A stretch of 64,000 nt of DNA from Photorhabdus caribbeanensis (lineage in GTDB: Bacteria; Pseudomonadota; Gammaproteobacteria; Enterobacterales; Enterobacteriaceae): positions 1 through 64,000 of the forward strand of contig NZ_RCWB01000031.1 of assembly GCF_018448885.1 (NCBI RefSeq), written 5' to 3'. Numbering within the stretch: the first letter of the stretch is position 1; the number at the start of each line of letters is the position of its first letter. Of the stretch, positions 9,517-17,733 are shown one piece after another. A program made the position numbers and the translations under genes. Under the pieces are notes generated by a model. It ran no database searches, was not told where the DNA came from, and saw only the letters and a list, made by a program, of their open reading frames with translations.

Positions 9517-9540
9517 AAGGGCGGAGCATTTCCCGCCCTT
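9517..9540 (+). promoter_or_regulatory. Intercistronic stem-loop after binding-protein gene
   Basis: The perfect stem AAGGGCGG/CCGCCCTT has an eight-base loop and no T-run after it. Such hairpins after binding-protein genes commonly stabilise the upstream message or lower permease expression. The following permease gene starts ~100 bp later. Confidence 0.55.
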
Positions 9541-9642
9541 AAGAAGCTATCCGTCAGGCTACTTTATGTTCCCGCACCAATAATGCCTCAAAGGATGGCT
9601 GCTTACTGCTGCTACCACACAATAATAAAATAGAAGGAAATT

Positions 9643-11721
9643 ATGTCTCACACCTTTATTCTGCCTATCAGACAAAAGCAGGATGCCGTGTTCTGGTGGG
9701 TTGCTTTGATGTGGCTGGCCTTCGCGCTTTTGCCATCATGGAGCCTGGACTACGGCCTATTCGAATCTACTCAAGATGAACTGCTCGCCGCCTACGGCTG
9801 GAACGGATTAAACATCAGCTTACTGTGGTTCCTGCTGCCCTCGGCGCTGCTGCTACGTCCGCTCACACCAGCAAACCGCAATCAGCATAGCCGCCACTAT
9901 TTTGATGCAGGTTATGCCTTATTATGTGCGCTATTTGTGGTTATCAGCGCGGCTATTATCGGTCGCGGGCTGGGCTACTCTACGATTCTCCTGTTTATCT
10001 CGCTAGGCGCGATTATTACTCTGGCCCTGTCTCGCCTTGAATGGTTAGGTGGTGATAGTTTTGTTATCGGTTCATTAGTCACGGTTATTGCCCTCATCGG
10101 CATATTTATCCTTTATCCGAGTATTGCCATCTTTATTCCGATGTTTACGGATGATGCCGGTCAGTTTGCCCCATTTGCTTTTATATCGATCCTGGGGCAA
10201 GCACACATTATTCAGGTTATCATCAACTCTGTTTTGCTTTCGCTGGCGGTTGGCGCAGGTTGCACCTTCTTCGGGCTGGTGCTGGCAATTTATACCGCCC
10301 GCATCGCCCGCCGTTCCGCGATTATTGGCCGGGTATTCTCCATCTTACCTATCGTCACACCACCGTTTGTTGTCGGTTTAGGCGTCACCCTGATGATGGG
10401 CCGTTCCGGTTATATCACTGAATTTATGGCAACCTGGTTTGGCCTAACCAACACCAACTGGCTGTATGGCTTTACCGGCATCTGGCTGGCGCAAGTTCTG
10501 GCCTTCACCCCAATGGCATTTATGATCCTTGATGGCGCTATCAAAACCATCCATCCCTCATTGGAAGAAGCTGCCTATACTCTGCGTGCCAATCGCTATC
10601 AGACGTTCTTCAATGTTTTTATCCCACTGTTGAAACCAGCACTGGCGAACTCTTTCCTGATTGTCATTGTCCAGTCGCTGGCAGATTTCAGTAACCCACT
10701 GGTACTGGGCGGTAGCTTTGACGTACTGGCGACCCAAATCTATTTCTATATCACCGGTTCTCAACTCGACTATCAAGCCGCCAGTACTCTCGGCGCTTCG
10801 CTGCTGGTCTTCTCGCTACTGGTCTTCTGCGTGCAATATCTGTGGATTGGTAAACGTTCCTACGTCACAGTTTCCGGCAAATCCTACCGTGGTGATGTAC
10901 AACCGTTGCCAACTTCACTGGTTTGGGGCGTCTGTACCATTCTATTTATCTGGGTTGTGTTCAACATTCTGTTATACGGCAGCATCTTTTACGGCAGTTT
11001 CACCGTCAACTGGGGCGTGGATTACACCCTGACCTTCGATAACTTTATCAAACTGTTCGGTCAAGGTATGCACGATGGCGCATGGCCATCATTACTGGAT
11101 ACCCTGCTCTACGCCGGTATCGCGGCCCCCATTACCGCCATCCTCGGTTTGCTAATTGCCTACATTGTCGTACGTCAGGAATTTCGCGGTAAAAAAACCA
11201 TCGAATTCACTACCATGCTGTGCTTTGCCGTACCGGGCACCGTCGCCGGGGTTTCCTACATTCTGGCCTTTAACGATTCACCTTTTTATCTCACCGGAAC
11301 TGCGGCAATCGTCATTATCTCCATGACCATGCGCAATGTACCGGTAGGTATCCGGGCAGGGATTGCCGGTCTTGGACAAATTGATAAATCACTGGATGAA
11401 GCTTCACTCAGCCTGCGTGCCGGATCGATGAAAACCATCTTCCATATACTATTACCCTTACTGCGCCCGGCGATTTTATCTGCGCTGATCTACAGCTTCG
11501 TTCGTGCGATTACCACCGTCAGCGCGATTGTCTTCCTGGTGACACCAGACACCCGCGTAGCGACCTCTTATATTCTGAATCGAGTGGAAGATGGCGAATA
11601 CGGAGTGGCTATCGCTTATGGCTCGATCCTGATTGTGGTTATGCTGGCTATTATTTTCTTATTTGACTACCTGATTGGCGAAGCGCGGATCTCGCGTTCC
11701 AAAGCCAAAAATACACAGTAA
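9643..11721 (+). CDS. afuB: Fused ABC importer permease, AfuB/FbpB-type
   Basis: This 692-residue inner-membrane protein contains two binding-protein-dependent permease domains in one chain. Each half has its own EAA loop: LEEAAYTLRANRYQTFFNVFIP in the first, LDEASLSLRAGSMKTIFHILLP in the second. There are about 12 or more membrane helices plus an extended N-terminal membrane region of ~180 residues, longer than a typical FbpB. AAGGAAATT lies upstream of the ATG. It should form the channel for the AfuA-type substrate and pair with the downstream ATPase. It is separated from the binding protein by a hairpin and from the ATPase gene by 15 bp. Confidence 0.85.
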   Translation: MSHTFILPIRQKQDAVFWWVALMWLAFALLPSWSLDYGLFESTQDELLAAYGWNGLNISLLWFLLPSALLLRPLTPANRNQHSRHYFDAGYALLCALFVVISAAIIGRGLGYSTILLFISLGAIITLALSRLEWLGGDSFVIGSLVTVIALIGIFILYPSIAIFIPMFTDDAGQFAPFAFISILGQAHIIQVIINSVLLSLAVGAGCTFFGLVLAIYTARIARRSAIIGRVFSILPIVTPPFVVGLGVTLMMGRSGYITEFMATWFGLTNTNWLYGFTGIWLAQVLAFTPMAFMILDGAIKTIHPSLEEAAYTLRANRYQTFFNVFIPLLKPALANSFLIVIVQSLADFSNPLVLGGSFDVLATQIYFYITGSQLDYQAASTLGASLLVFSLLVFCVQYLWIGKRSYVTVSGKSYRGDVQPLPTSLVWGVCTILFIWVVFNILLYGSIFYGSFTVNWGVDYTLTFDNFIKLFGQGMHDGAWPSLLDTLLYAGIAAPITAILGLLIAYIVVRQEFRGKKTIEFTTMLCFAVPGTVAGVSYILAFNDSPFYLTGTAAIVIISMTMRNVPVGIRAGIAGLGQIDKSLDEASLSLRAGSMKTIFHILLPLLRPAILSALIYSFVRAITTVSAIVFLVTPDTRVATSYILNRVEDGEYGVAIAYGSILIVVMLAIIFLFDYLIGEARISRSKAKNTQ

Positions 11722-11736
11722 TCACGGAGTGACGAC

Positions 11737-12813
11737 ATGACACAACAAAATTTTGTCGAACTGAAAAATGTAACCAAACGGTTCGGTAGCAACACCGTGA
11801 TCGATAATCTGGACCTATCTATTCCGCAGGGACATATGGTGACACTGTTAGGGCCATCCGGCTGCGGCAAAACCACCGTATTACGTCTGGTTGCCGGGCT
11901 GGAGAAACCTAGCGCAGGTAAAATTTTCATTGACGGTGAAGACGTCACAGATCGCTCTATTCAGCAACGAGATATCTGCATGGTCTTTCAGTCCTATGCC
12001 CTATTCCCGCATATGTCACTGGGGGAAAATATTGGCTACGGGCTGAAAATGCTAGGGCGGCCTAAAGCAGAAATACGGGAACGGGTTAAAGAGGCGCTGG
12101 AGCTGGTGGACTTAGGCGGCTTTGAAGATCGTTACGTAGACCAAATCTCCGGTGGTCAACAACAGCGTGTCGCTCTCGCTCGCGCACTGATCCTCAAGCC
12201 TAAAGTGTTACTTTTCGATGAACCGCTGAGTAACCTTGATGCCAATCTGCGCCGCAGTATGCGCGAGAAAATTCGCGAATTACAGCAGCAATTTAATATT
12301 ACCTCGCTATACGTTACCCATGATCAAAGTGAAGCATTTGCAGTTTCCGATGCGGTACTGGTGATGAATAAAGGTAAAATCATGCAAATCGGCACGCCAC
12401 AAACACTCTATCGCCAACCGGCGTCTGAGTTTATGGCAAGTTTTATGGGAGATGCCAATATCTTCCCGGCGACTTTGGGTACTAGTTATGTTGAAATTTT
12501 CCAATATCGCCTGCCACGACCAGCAAACTTCACCACCAACCGGCAATCGGTAACGGTAGGCGTCAGACCGGAAGCGATTACCCTGAGCCATCATGGAAAT
12601 AGCAACCAACGCTGCACCATTAGCCATGTGGCTTACATGGGGCCACAATATGAAGTCACAGTCGATTGGCAAGGGCAAACTCTGTTGTTACAGATTAACG
12701 CTACCCAATTGCAACCCGATGTTGGCGATAATTATTATCTGGAAATTCATCCATTTGGGATGTTTATTTTAGCCGAGAAAAGCAGCAGTGAGTTTGATTG
12801 CAGAAGATCCTGA
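11737..12813 (+). CDS. afuC: ABC importer ATP-binding protein, AfuC/FbpC-type
   Basis: This 358-residue ATPase has Walker [10 protein letters not shown] (residues 39-47), Q-loop [10 protein letters not shown], signature [15 protein letters not shown], Walker [13 protein letters not shown], and the switch histidine in [11 protein letters not shown]-terminal TOBE-type domain ([11 protein letters not shown] onward) fits the MalK/FbpC subfamily. GGAG precedes the ATG by eight bases and the gene is 15 bp after the permease. It closes the uhpABC-afuABC-like unit; a GC-rich hairpin at 12827-12846 follows the stop. Confidence 0.88.
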   Translation: MTQQNFVELKNVTKRFGSNTVIDNLDLSIPQGHMVTLLGPSGCGKTTVLRLVAGLEKPSAGKIFIDGEDVTDRSIQQRDICMVFQSYALFPHMSLGENIGYGLKMLGRPKAEIRERVKEALELVDLGGFEDRYVDQISGGQQQRVALARALILKPKVLLFDEPLSNLDANLRRSMREKIRELQQQFNITSLYVTHDQSEAFAVSDAVLVMNKGKIMQIGTPQTLYRQPASEFMASFMGDANIFPATLGTSYVEIFQYRLPRPANFTTNRQSVTVGVRPEAITLSHHGNSNQRCTISHVAYMGPQYEVTVDWQGQTLLLQINATQLQPDVGDNYYLEIHPFGMFILAEKSSSEFDCRRS

Positions 12814-12826
12814 CTTTTAGATCAAC

Positions 12827-12846
12827 AGGCCGCCAAATGGCGGCCT
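12827..12846. terminator. GC-rich hairpin between afuC-like gene and convergent hicB remnant
   Basis: The perfect 8-bp stem AGGCCGCC/GGCGGCCT has a four-base loop 14 bp after the ATPase stop. It has no long T-run on either side, so it is a weak or bidirectional terminator separating two convergent genes. Confidence 0.5.
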
Positions 12847-12853
12847 ATAATCC

Positions 12854-13197
12854 TCAAGAATGCTTTTCAATGACCAAATCAACACCCTCATTAAGCAGTT
12901 CATTGATAGATTGATTAGTAGATTGTGCAGTGATAGCAAGCGCCCGATGACGCTCTGGTGACAGACGCGTGGTTACTTTGCCGCTATACAATTTGTAAGG
13001 TTCTATACCCTCTTTTTGACACTCATCAAAGAAGATCGCCAAAGATTTAGTCCCTTCTTTCTTCAACTCATCGACGCTATAGGCGTAAAAGTCTGCGCCG
13101 CATTCAACCCAACAAATTCACCACGAAACATCTCGATTTCTGGATCAAAAGTGATAACAGCCACATGGCCGTCAATTTTTAACGTATTGTTCATCAT
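12854..13197 (-). pseudogene. hicB-like antitoxin, frameshifted
   Basis: Read from the ATG at 13197, the minus strand encodes an HicB-type N-terminus (NNTLKIDGHVAVITFDPEIE, then FRGEFVGLN). The frame is then lost near 13100. The following frame continues with ADFYAYSVDEL and the C-terminal ribbon-helix-helix region KVTTRLSPERHRALAITAQS to the stop at 12854. Restoring one base near 13100 would join the two halves into a ~113-residue HicB. HicB antitoxins neutralise the HicA mRNA interferase and repress the operon. No hicA is visible on either side, so this looks like an orphan relic. A short 70-codon protein starting at TTG 13066 could still be made. Confidence 0.7.
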
Positions 13198-13291
13198 GAC
13201 CTAATTCTCGACTAAAACAGCAAGAACCTGGTAAATAATATAATTAAATTTCCCAGGCTCCTGATTCAATACAAAAACAACAATAAACGTA

Positions 13292-16200
13292 TTATTTAAG
13301 TAGTTCTCTTACTTGACCGGAAAATGCCTCACCACCATCCTTCGCGGTATAACGTACATGTAAAATAATATCTGTCAAATTATCCAGAATATCTCGCTGT
13401 ATATTGTCTGTTGCCGCTGATGGGAAGGTGAGTTTCCAGTCAGAAACCGCACCCGTTCCTTCAAAAGGTAAATAACGATCATCACCAAAATTAAGATTAA
13501 ATGTACCGCTATCATTAATCCCTGATGAAAGTGCGATTTGTTGGCTCGCTCTCAAATTCGTAACAATCTGTTTATTATCGCCTTCTTTATTTGAAAGTAA
13601 ATATTTCACACCATTAATATCCGGTGTTTTCAATGTATAACTTTTGGTTTGAGTTAAAGTCGCCTTAATATCCTGATAAGGACCAATTAATGTCGGCAGC
13701 GTGACCGATACAGACGTGATCTGGCGTAAATAATGCCCGGCATAATCTTGATCAAATAATTTCTCGTTCAGTATAAATGTAATTCCTTCACCAGTTTTAA
13801 GTTCAGATTGAATATCTTGCCATTTTTTCGTATCAGATAATAGATTTTTTAACGAGATCGTTTTAGTTAATTCTAAACGACGTTCATTACGATTCAAATA
13901 AGCCGACTCCATTTTCAATAGATTCAGTTTAATTTTTTCTCCTACCAATAAACCATTATGGTTATCGTCCCAACCATTTTGCACAATAAATTGTGTGGTA
14001 AAATCCCCCATTTCATATTGCCAGCATGCTTGTGCATTTAAACATAGCGAAAGCACCGCATCATAAGCCTGACGATATAATGACATCATCTGATCATTCA
14101 GCCATTGATAAAGCGAAGATTTCGTTATCCTAGCCACAGTAAGAAACTGATACATATCCTGCTCTTTTTGCAGTTGAGCCTGAGATTGTTGTAATGTTGT
14201 ATTCGCGGCGGAAATTTGCGCCTCTTGCTGTTCAAGCTGTTTTTTCAACATTTCCAGCTCACTTTCCGCCTGTTTATATTGAATCTCCCACTCTTCACGT
14301 CGCCGGTTATAACCCGCTTTAATACTTAATGTATCACTCGCCATTTGCATAATTAATGATGCAGTACGTGTAATACCCGCAGAACAAACAAGCGGCATAT
14401 GCCATCGTTGCCCGCCAAATGATGTTCCCGCAATGCTAGGTATCAGCGAAGCGGCACCGGCGGCGGTTAACATTCCTTCTTCAACAGAAGAAATAATTTT
14501 TGCCGTACCTTGTAAATTCAGAGCATTGGTTTCATCGGTAGAAATGTTTTCATCATAAAGCGCCTTATAATGATCAATCCGTTGTTGTAATGTCTGCTGA
14601 CTTTTTAATAATGCCTCTTTCCCTTTTTCAGCAATTGCGACAGCATCTTTCTGCAATGAAATGGTGAAAACAGCTAATTCTTTCAAATGTAATTGATTCA
14701 ACTCTTCCTGTTCCGCACGATCTTTACGTTCTTGCGCACTCAAGAGTAAATCGCCAAAATGACTTAATGTATCTACCGCATGATAAACACTAGGTAATAA
14801 TGCCCGAAAACGATAAGGCGGTATATTCAAAATAGCCGTGCTACTTGCTGCCAATAATGATCCACCATTTGCCACTAAAGCGAGCAAATTTTTTGGATCG
14901 ACAGGCGTTGCATATAATGGTAACGACAAAGGTTTACCATCTAAAGTTAAATTATGGCGCAAATTATAAAATCTGCTGGATAAAATATCCCAATACCGCA
15001 GTAAATCATTGTTCAAAGGCACTCTGAATATCGCATTATCCACCGCCGTATGAGCACTGACTTTAGTCGTTGGTAGATCAATTAATATATCAGGATCAAT
15101 ATTACGCTCAAATTCGCGTAATTTATTATTCTTTGAAGAGGTGACATCTGCCAATTCAATCGGCAGCCAATGACTGACTAAATCAAAATCAGGTCTGGAG
15201 CCAAGTAATTGCTGCGCTTGAAGATAGCGTAATTTAGCATTATTAAGCCCATCATTGGTCAGAAAGCGATAAAAACTATCACCAAAATCAATTAAGTTCT
15301 GCACATACATTTGAAATATGGCTTTCTTATAATGTACCGGATCGGCATAAGCTATCGCATCTGGATCTTGTAATTCTTTTAGTTGTGCTGAACTATCTTG
15401 AGAAACTGCTAACAGGCTGCAATTCCAATAGCTTGGGCTACCATTAGCCTTATTTTTTACTCCTGGGTTGAAAATATAGTGCAACCAGTTTTGAGCATCC
15501 TGATATTGTTGTGAAGCATTGAGTTGATACGCAACTAAATAAGGCACATGGAAGAAAAGCTCCCAAAAATAAATACTATTTGCTCCGTTAAGCGCTGAAT
15601 CATTATTTTCATCACTCCCTGGAATAGATGGCTCTTTAATATGTTGCGCCTCCCAACTCAGTACATCAGCAATACAATGGTTAGCCCGCGCAATAAGCTC
15701 CTTGCCAAATAGGGTATTTAATCTGATAGATCGATATTTAAATTGCAATTCAGTAATATCCAGATACTGTGCTTGCGTTTTTTTATTATAGGTCAACAGC
15801 AAATTAGGATAGGGCGTTTTACTTATTTTAACCTCATAATAGTTATAACCTAAATCCGCATCTTCGCCCTCTTTCTTATAACCTAATTTTAAAAATACAC
15901 TCGAATCATTACCATTTATTTCATCGAAATCAAGTTCTACCGTAGGAATAATACTATTCCCATTAAGTAATTGGCGTTTTGAATATAACAGACTATCGTT
16001 CCCTCCGTTAGTATGCCATAAACAAAAATCAGCCTCCCGATAACCTGAATGGTCAATATCTACTTTTGGCGTTCCATCTCCAGAAGCAACAAGTTTACCA
16101 CCCGATTTATTGAGTTCTGAACTAAATACTTTAGCTTCTTTTAGTCCAGATAACGGTACTTCCATTTCTTTGGTAAAATGATAGGCATTACCTTGCTTTT

Positions 16201-17686
16201 GTCCCCATTCAGAAAAATTAACGTTCAACTCAGGATAACCACTCTGGCTAGAATTAAACATAATATAAAAATAGTCACCTGATGCATAACTATTATCATT
16301 AATAGTCACCGCGACAGAAACTGTTATTTTTCCATTATTTTCTTTAGCGCCATCAGCGAGTGAAATATTAACCTTTCCTGCTTCACTAGATTTACTTTTA
16401 AGATCAATATCACATGCTACAGATTTAATAATCTCTTTCCCAATCGACAAACTATTATTACCACTAAGACGTAATTTTCTACTCCCCATTTCAGCAAATA
16501 GTGTCATTTTCCCTGTAGCAAGCCCAGGATAACTTCCTGACTCCAGATAAACAGGTTTATCAACTAATTTATATGCATCCCCAAAATAGGCTGACAACAT
16601 ATTTGATTGTGTAAGATCTTCCGTAGGATTAGATTTCATCTGTTGATAAATATAGAGATCTAATGACTTATCACCAACCAGAGGCACAGGAACTTCATTA
16701 AATAGTAAATTACAAGAATACGGATAATGTTCTTCTTTTACTGATTTATAAATAGCAGAAATAACTAATACCGGTTCAGCTCGTAAATCCATTAATGCAA
16801 TCAGTTCAAAGTCATCATTAACTTTATTCTTATCGCCAGTAAAAGTACGTAATTTATTTGGAAGGCTCCATTCACCATTAAATTTTCGATATATCAAATT
16901 AATACTATAATAATCTTCTTCTTTATTATTATCAGCTTCATGTGCCAACCAAACGATATGAAGACGACCATCAATAACAATTGGCCGGATCTTAATCACT
17001 TCCCCAGTAGCAGGAATACCAATTTTTTCCCACTCTTGCCAAGCTGTCGGGTTAATGACATCTTGCATATTGCGATTAGCCATATTCAGCGATCGCCAGT
17101 AATATTGACCTGGCGTAATATTCATCTTACCAATGAAATAATATTCAGCCTGAGCGGGTGCCAATTCTTTAGTCGTATTGATATAGCCACTCATTAACTC
17201 TAAATTACTTATCTCTTCAAATTTATTCAAATAATTCAATATAACTTCTTGAACAACTTCATCACTCAATTTACCTTTATTTAAATTATTCTCCAACTCT
17301 TTAAAATCACTTGTTTTACCCTGACGTAATATAGGGCTAATATAATTCTCTGGATAATTCCATAACTGTTGAAAACCAGCCCAAATATTATATTGGCTTA
17401 AAACATTATTCCATTTTTCTACTTTATCTTCATATTGATAATCATACCCTGGTTCCATGTTAAGCATAATGCCATTAATATATTGCTGAACACTGGAAAT
17501 CGCTTGTGCAACGACACTGGTATTAACCTGACTAGATACCTGATTATCAATAAGTAAATATTGATACAAATCATCCGGCGTTTTTAAATCAGGTACATTC
17601 GCTGTTTTTGCAATATTCCCTAAGTAATAACTAACCAATCCATTACGCACATTCTCAGCTAATTTTTTAGAAACAATATTTTTCAT
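13292..17686 (-). CDS. tccB: TccB-type insecticidal toxin complex protein (C-terminal part of TcA pore)
   Basis: This 1464-residue protein resembles Photorhabdus TccB throughout, from the N-terminal block (DDLYQYLLIDNQVSSQV, VVAQAISSVQQYI) to the C-terminus (VSVTLPTLIGPYQ, then IVTNLRASQQIALSSGIND, FEGTGAVSDWKL). TccA and TccB together correspond to one TcA subunit of the TcdA kind; this half holds the neuraminidase-like central part, the long heptad-rich region (residues ~1010-1230) and the pore-forming domain. There is no signal peptide, as usual for Tc proteins. It lies 47 bp downstream of the TccA-type gene in the same operon. It is ~100 residues shorter than the W14 TccB I recall, mostly in the middle. 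The TcB/TcC cocoon needed for a full toxin is not in the window. Confidence 0.88.
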   Translation of the reverse strand: MKNIVSKKLAENVRNGLVSYYLGNIAKTANVPDLKTPDDLYQYLLIDNQVSSQVNTSVVAQAISSVQQYINGIMLNMEPGYDYQYEDKVEKWNNVLSQYNIWAGFQQLWNYPENYISPILRQGKTSDFKELENNLNKGKLSDEVVQEVILNYLNKFEEISNLELMSGYINTTKELAPAQAEYYFIGKMNITPGQYYWRSLNMANRNMQDVINPTAWQEWEKIGIPATGEVIKIRPIVIDGRLHIVWLAHEADNNKEEDYYSINLIYRKFNGEWSLPNKLRTFTGDKNKVNDDFELIALMDLRAEPVLVISAIYKSVKEEHYPYSCNLLFNEVPVPLVGDKSLDLYIYQQMKSNPTEDLTQSNMLSAYFGDAYKLVDKPVYLESGSYPGLATGKMTLFAEMGSRKLRLSGNNSLSIGKEIIKSVACDIDLKSKSSEAGKVNISLADGAKENNGKITVSVAVTINDNSYASGDYFYIMFNSSQSGYPELNVNFSEWGQKQGNAYHFTKEMEVPLSGLKEAKVFSSELNKSGGKLVASGDGTPKVDIDHSGYREADFCLWHTNGGNDSLLYSKRQLLNGNSIIPTVELDFDEINGNDSSVFLKLGYKKEGEDADLGYNYYEVKISKTPYPNLLLTYNKKTQAQYLDITELQFKYRSIRLNTLFGKELIARANHCIADVLSWEAQHIKEPSIPGSDENNDSALNGANSIYFWELFFHVPYLVAYQLNASQQYQDAQNWLHYIFNPGVKNKANGSPSYWNCSLLAVSQDSSAQLKELQDPDAIAYADPVHYKKAIFQMYVQNLIDFGDSFYRFLTNDGLNNAKLRYLQAQQLLGSRPDFDLVSHWLPIELADVTSSKNNKLREFERNIDPDILIDLPTTKVSAHTAVDNAIFRVPLNNDLLRYWDILSSRFYNLRHNLTLDGKPLSLPLYATPVDPKNLLALVANGGSLLAASSTAILNIPPYRFRALLPSVYHAVDTLSHFGDLLLSAQERKDRAEQEELNQLHLKELAVFTISLQKDAVAIAEKGKEALLKSQQTLQQRIDHYKALYDENISTDETNALNLQGTAKIISSVEEGMLTAAGAASLIPSIAGTSFGGQRWHMPLVCSAGITRTASLIMQMASDTLSIKAGYNRRREEWEIQYKQAESELEMLKKQLEQQEAQISAANTTLQQSQAQLQKEQDMYQFLTVARITKSSLYQWLNDQMMSLYRQAYDAVLSLCLNAQACWQYEMGDFTTQFIVQNGWDDNHNGLLVGEKIKLNLLKMESAYLNRNERRLELTKTISLKNLLSDTKKWQDIQSELKTGEGITFILNEKLFDQDYAGHYLRQITSVSVTLPTLIGPYQDIKATLTQTKSYTLKTPDINGVKYLLSNKEGDNKQIVTNLRASQQIALSSGINDSGTFNLNFGDDRYLPFEGTGAVSDWKLTFPSAATDNIQRDILDNLTDIILHVRYTAKDGGEAFSGQVRELLK

Positions 17687-17733
17687 ATCCTGAACCTCTA
17701 TTAAAATTTTTTATTCCACCATGAAAATTACTT

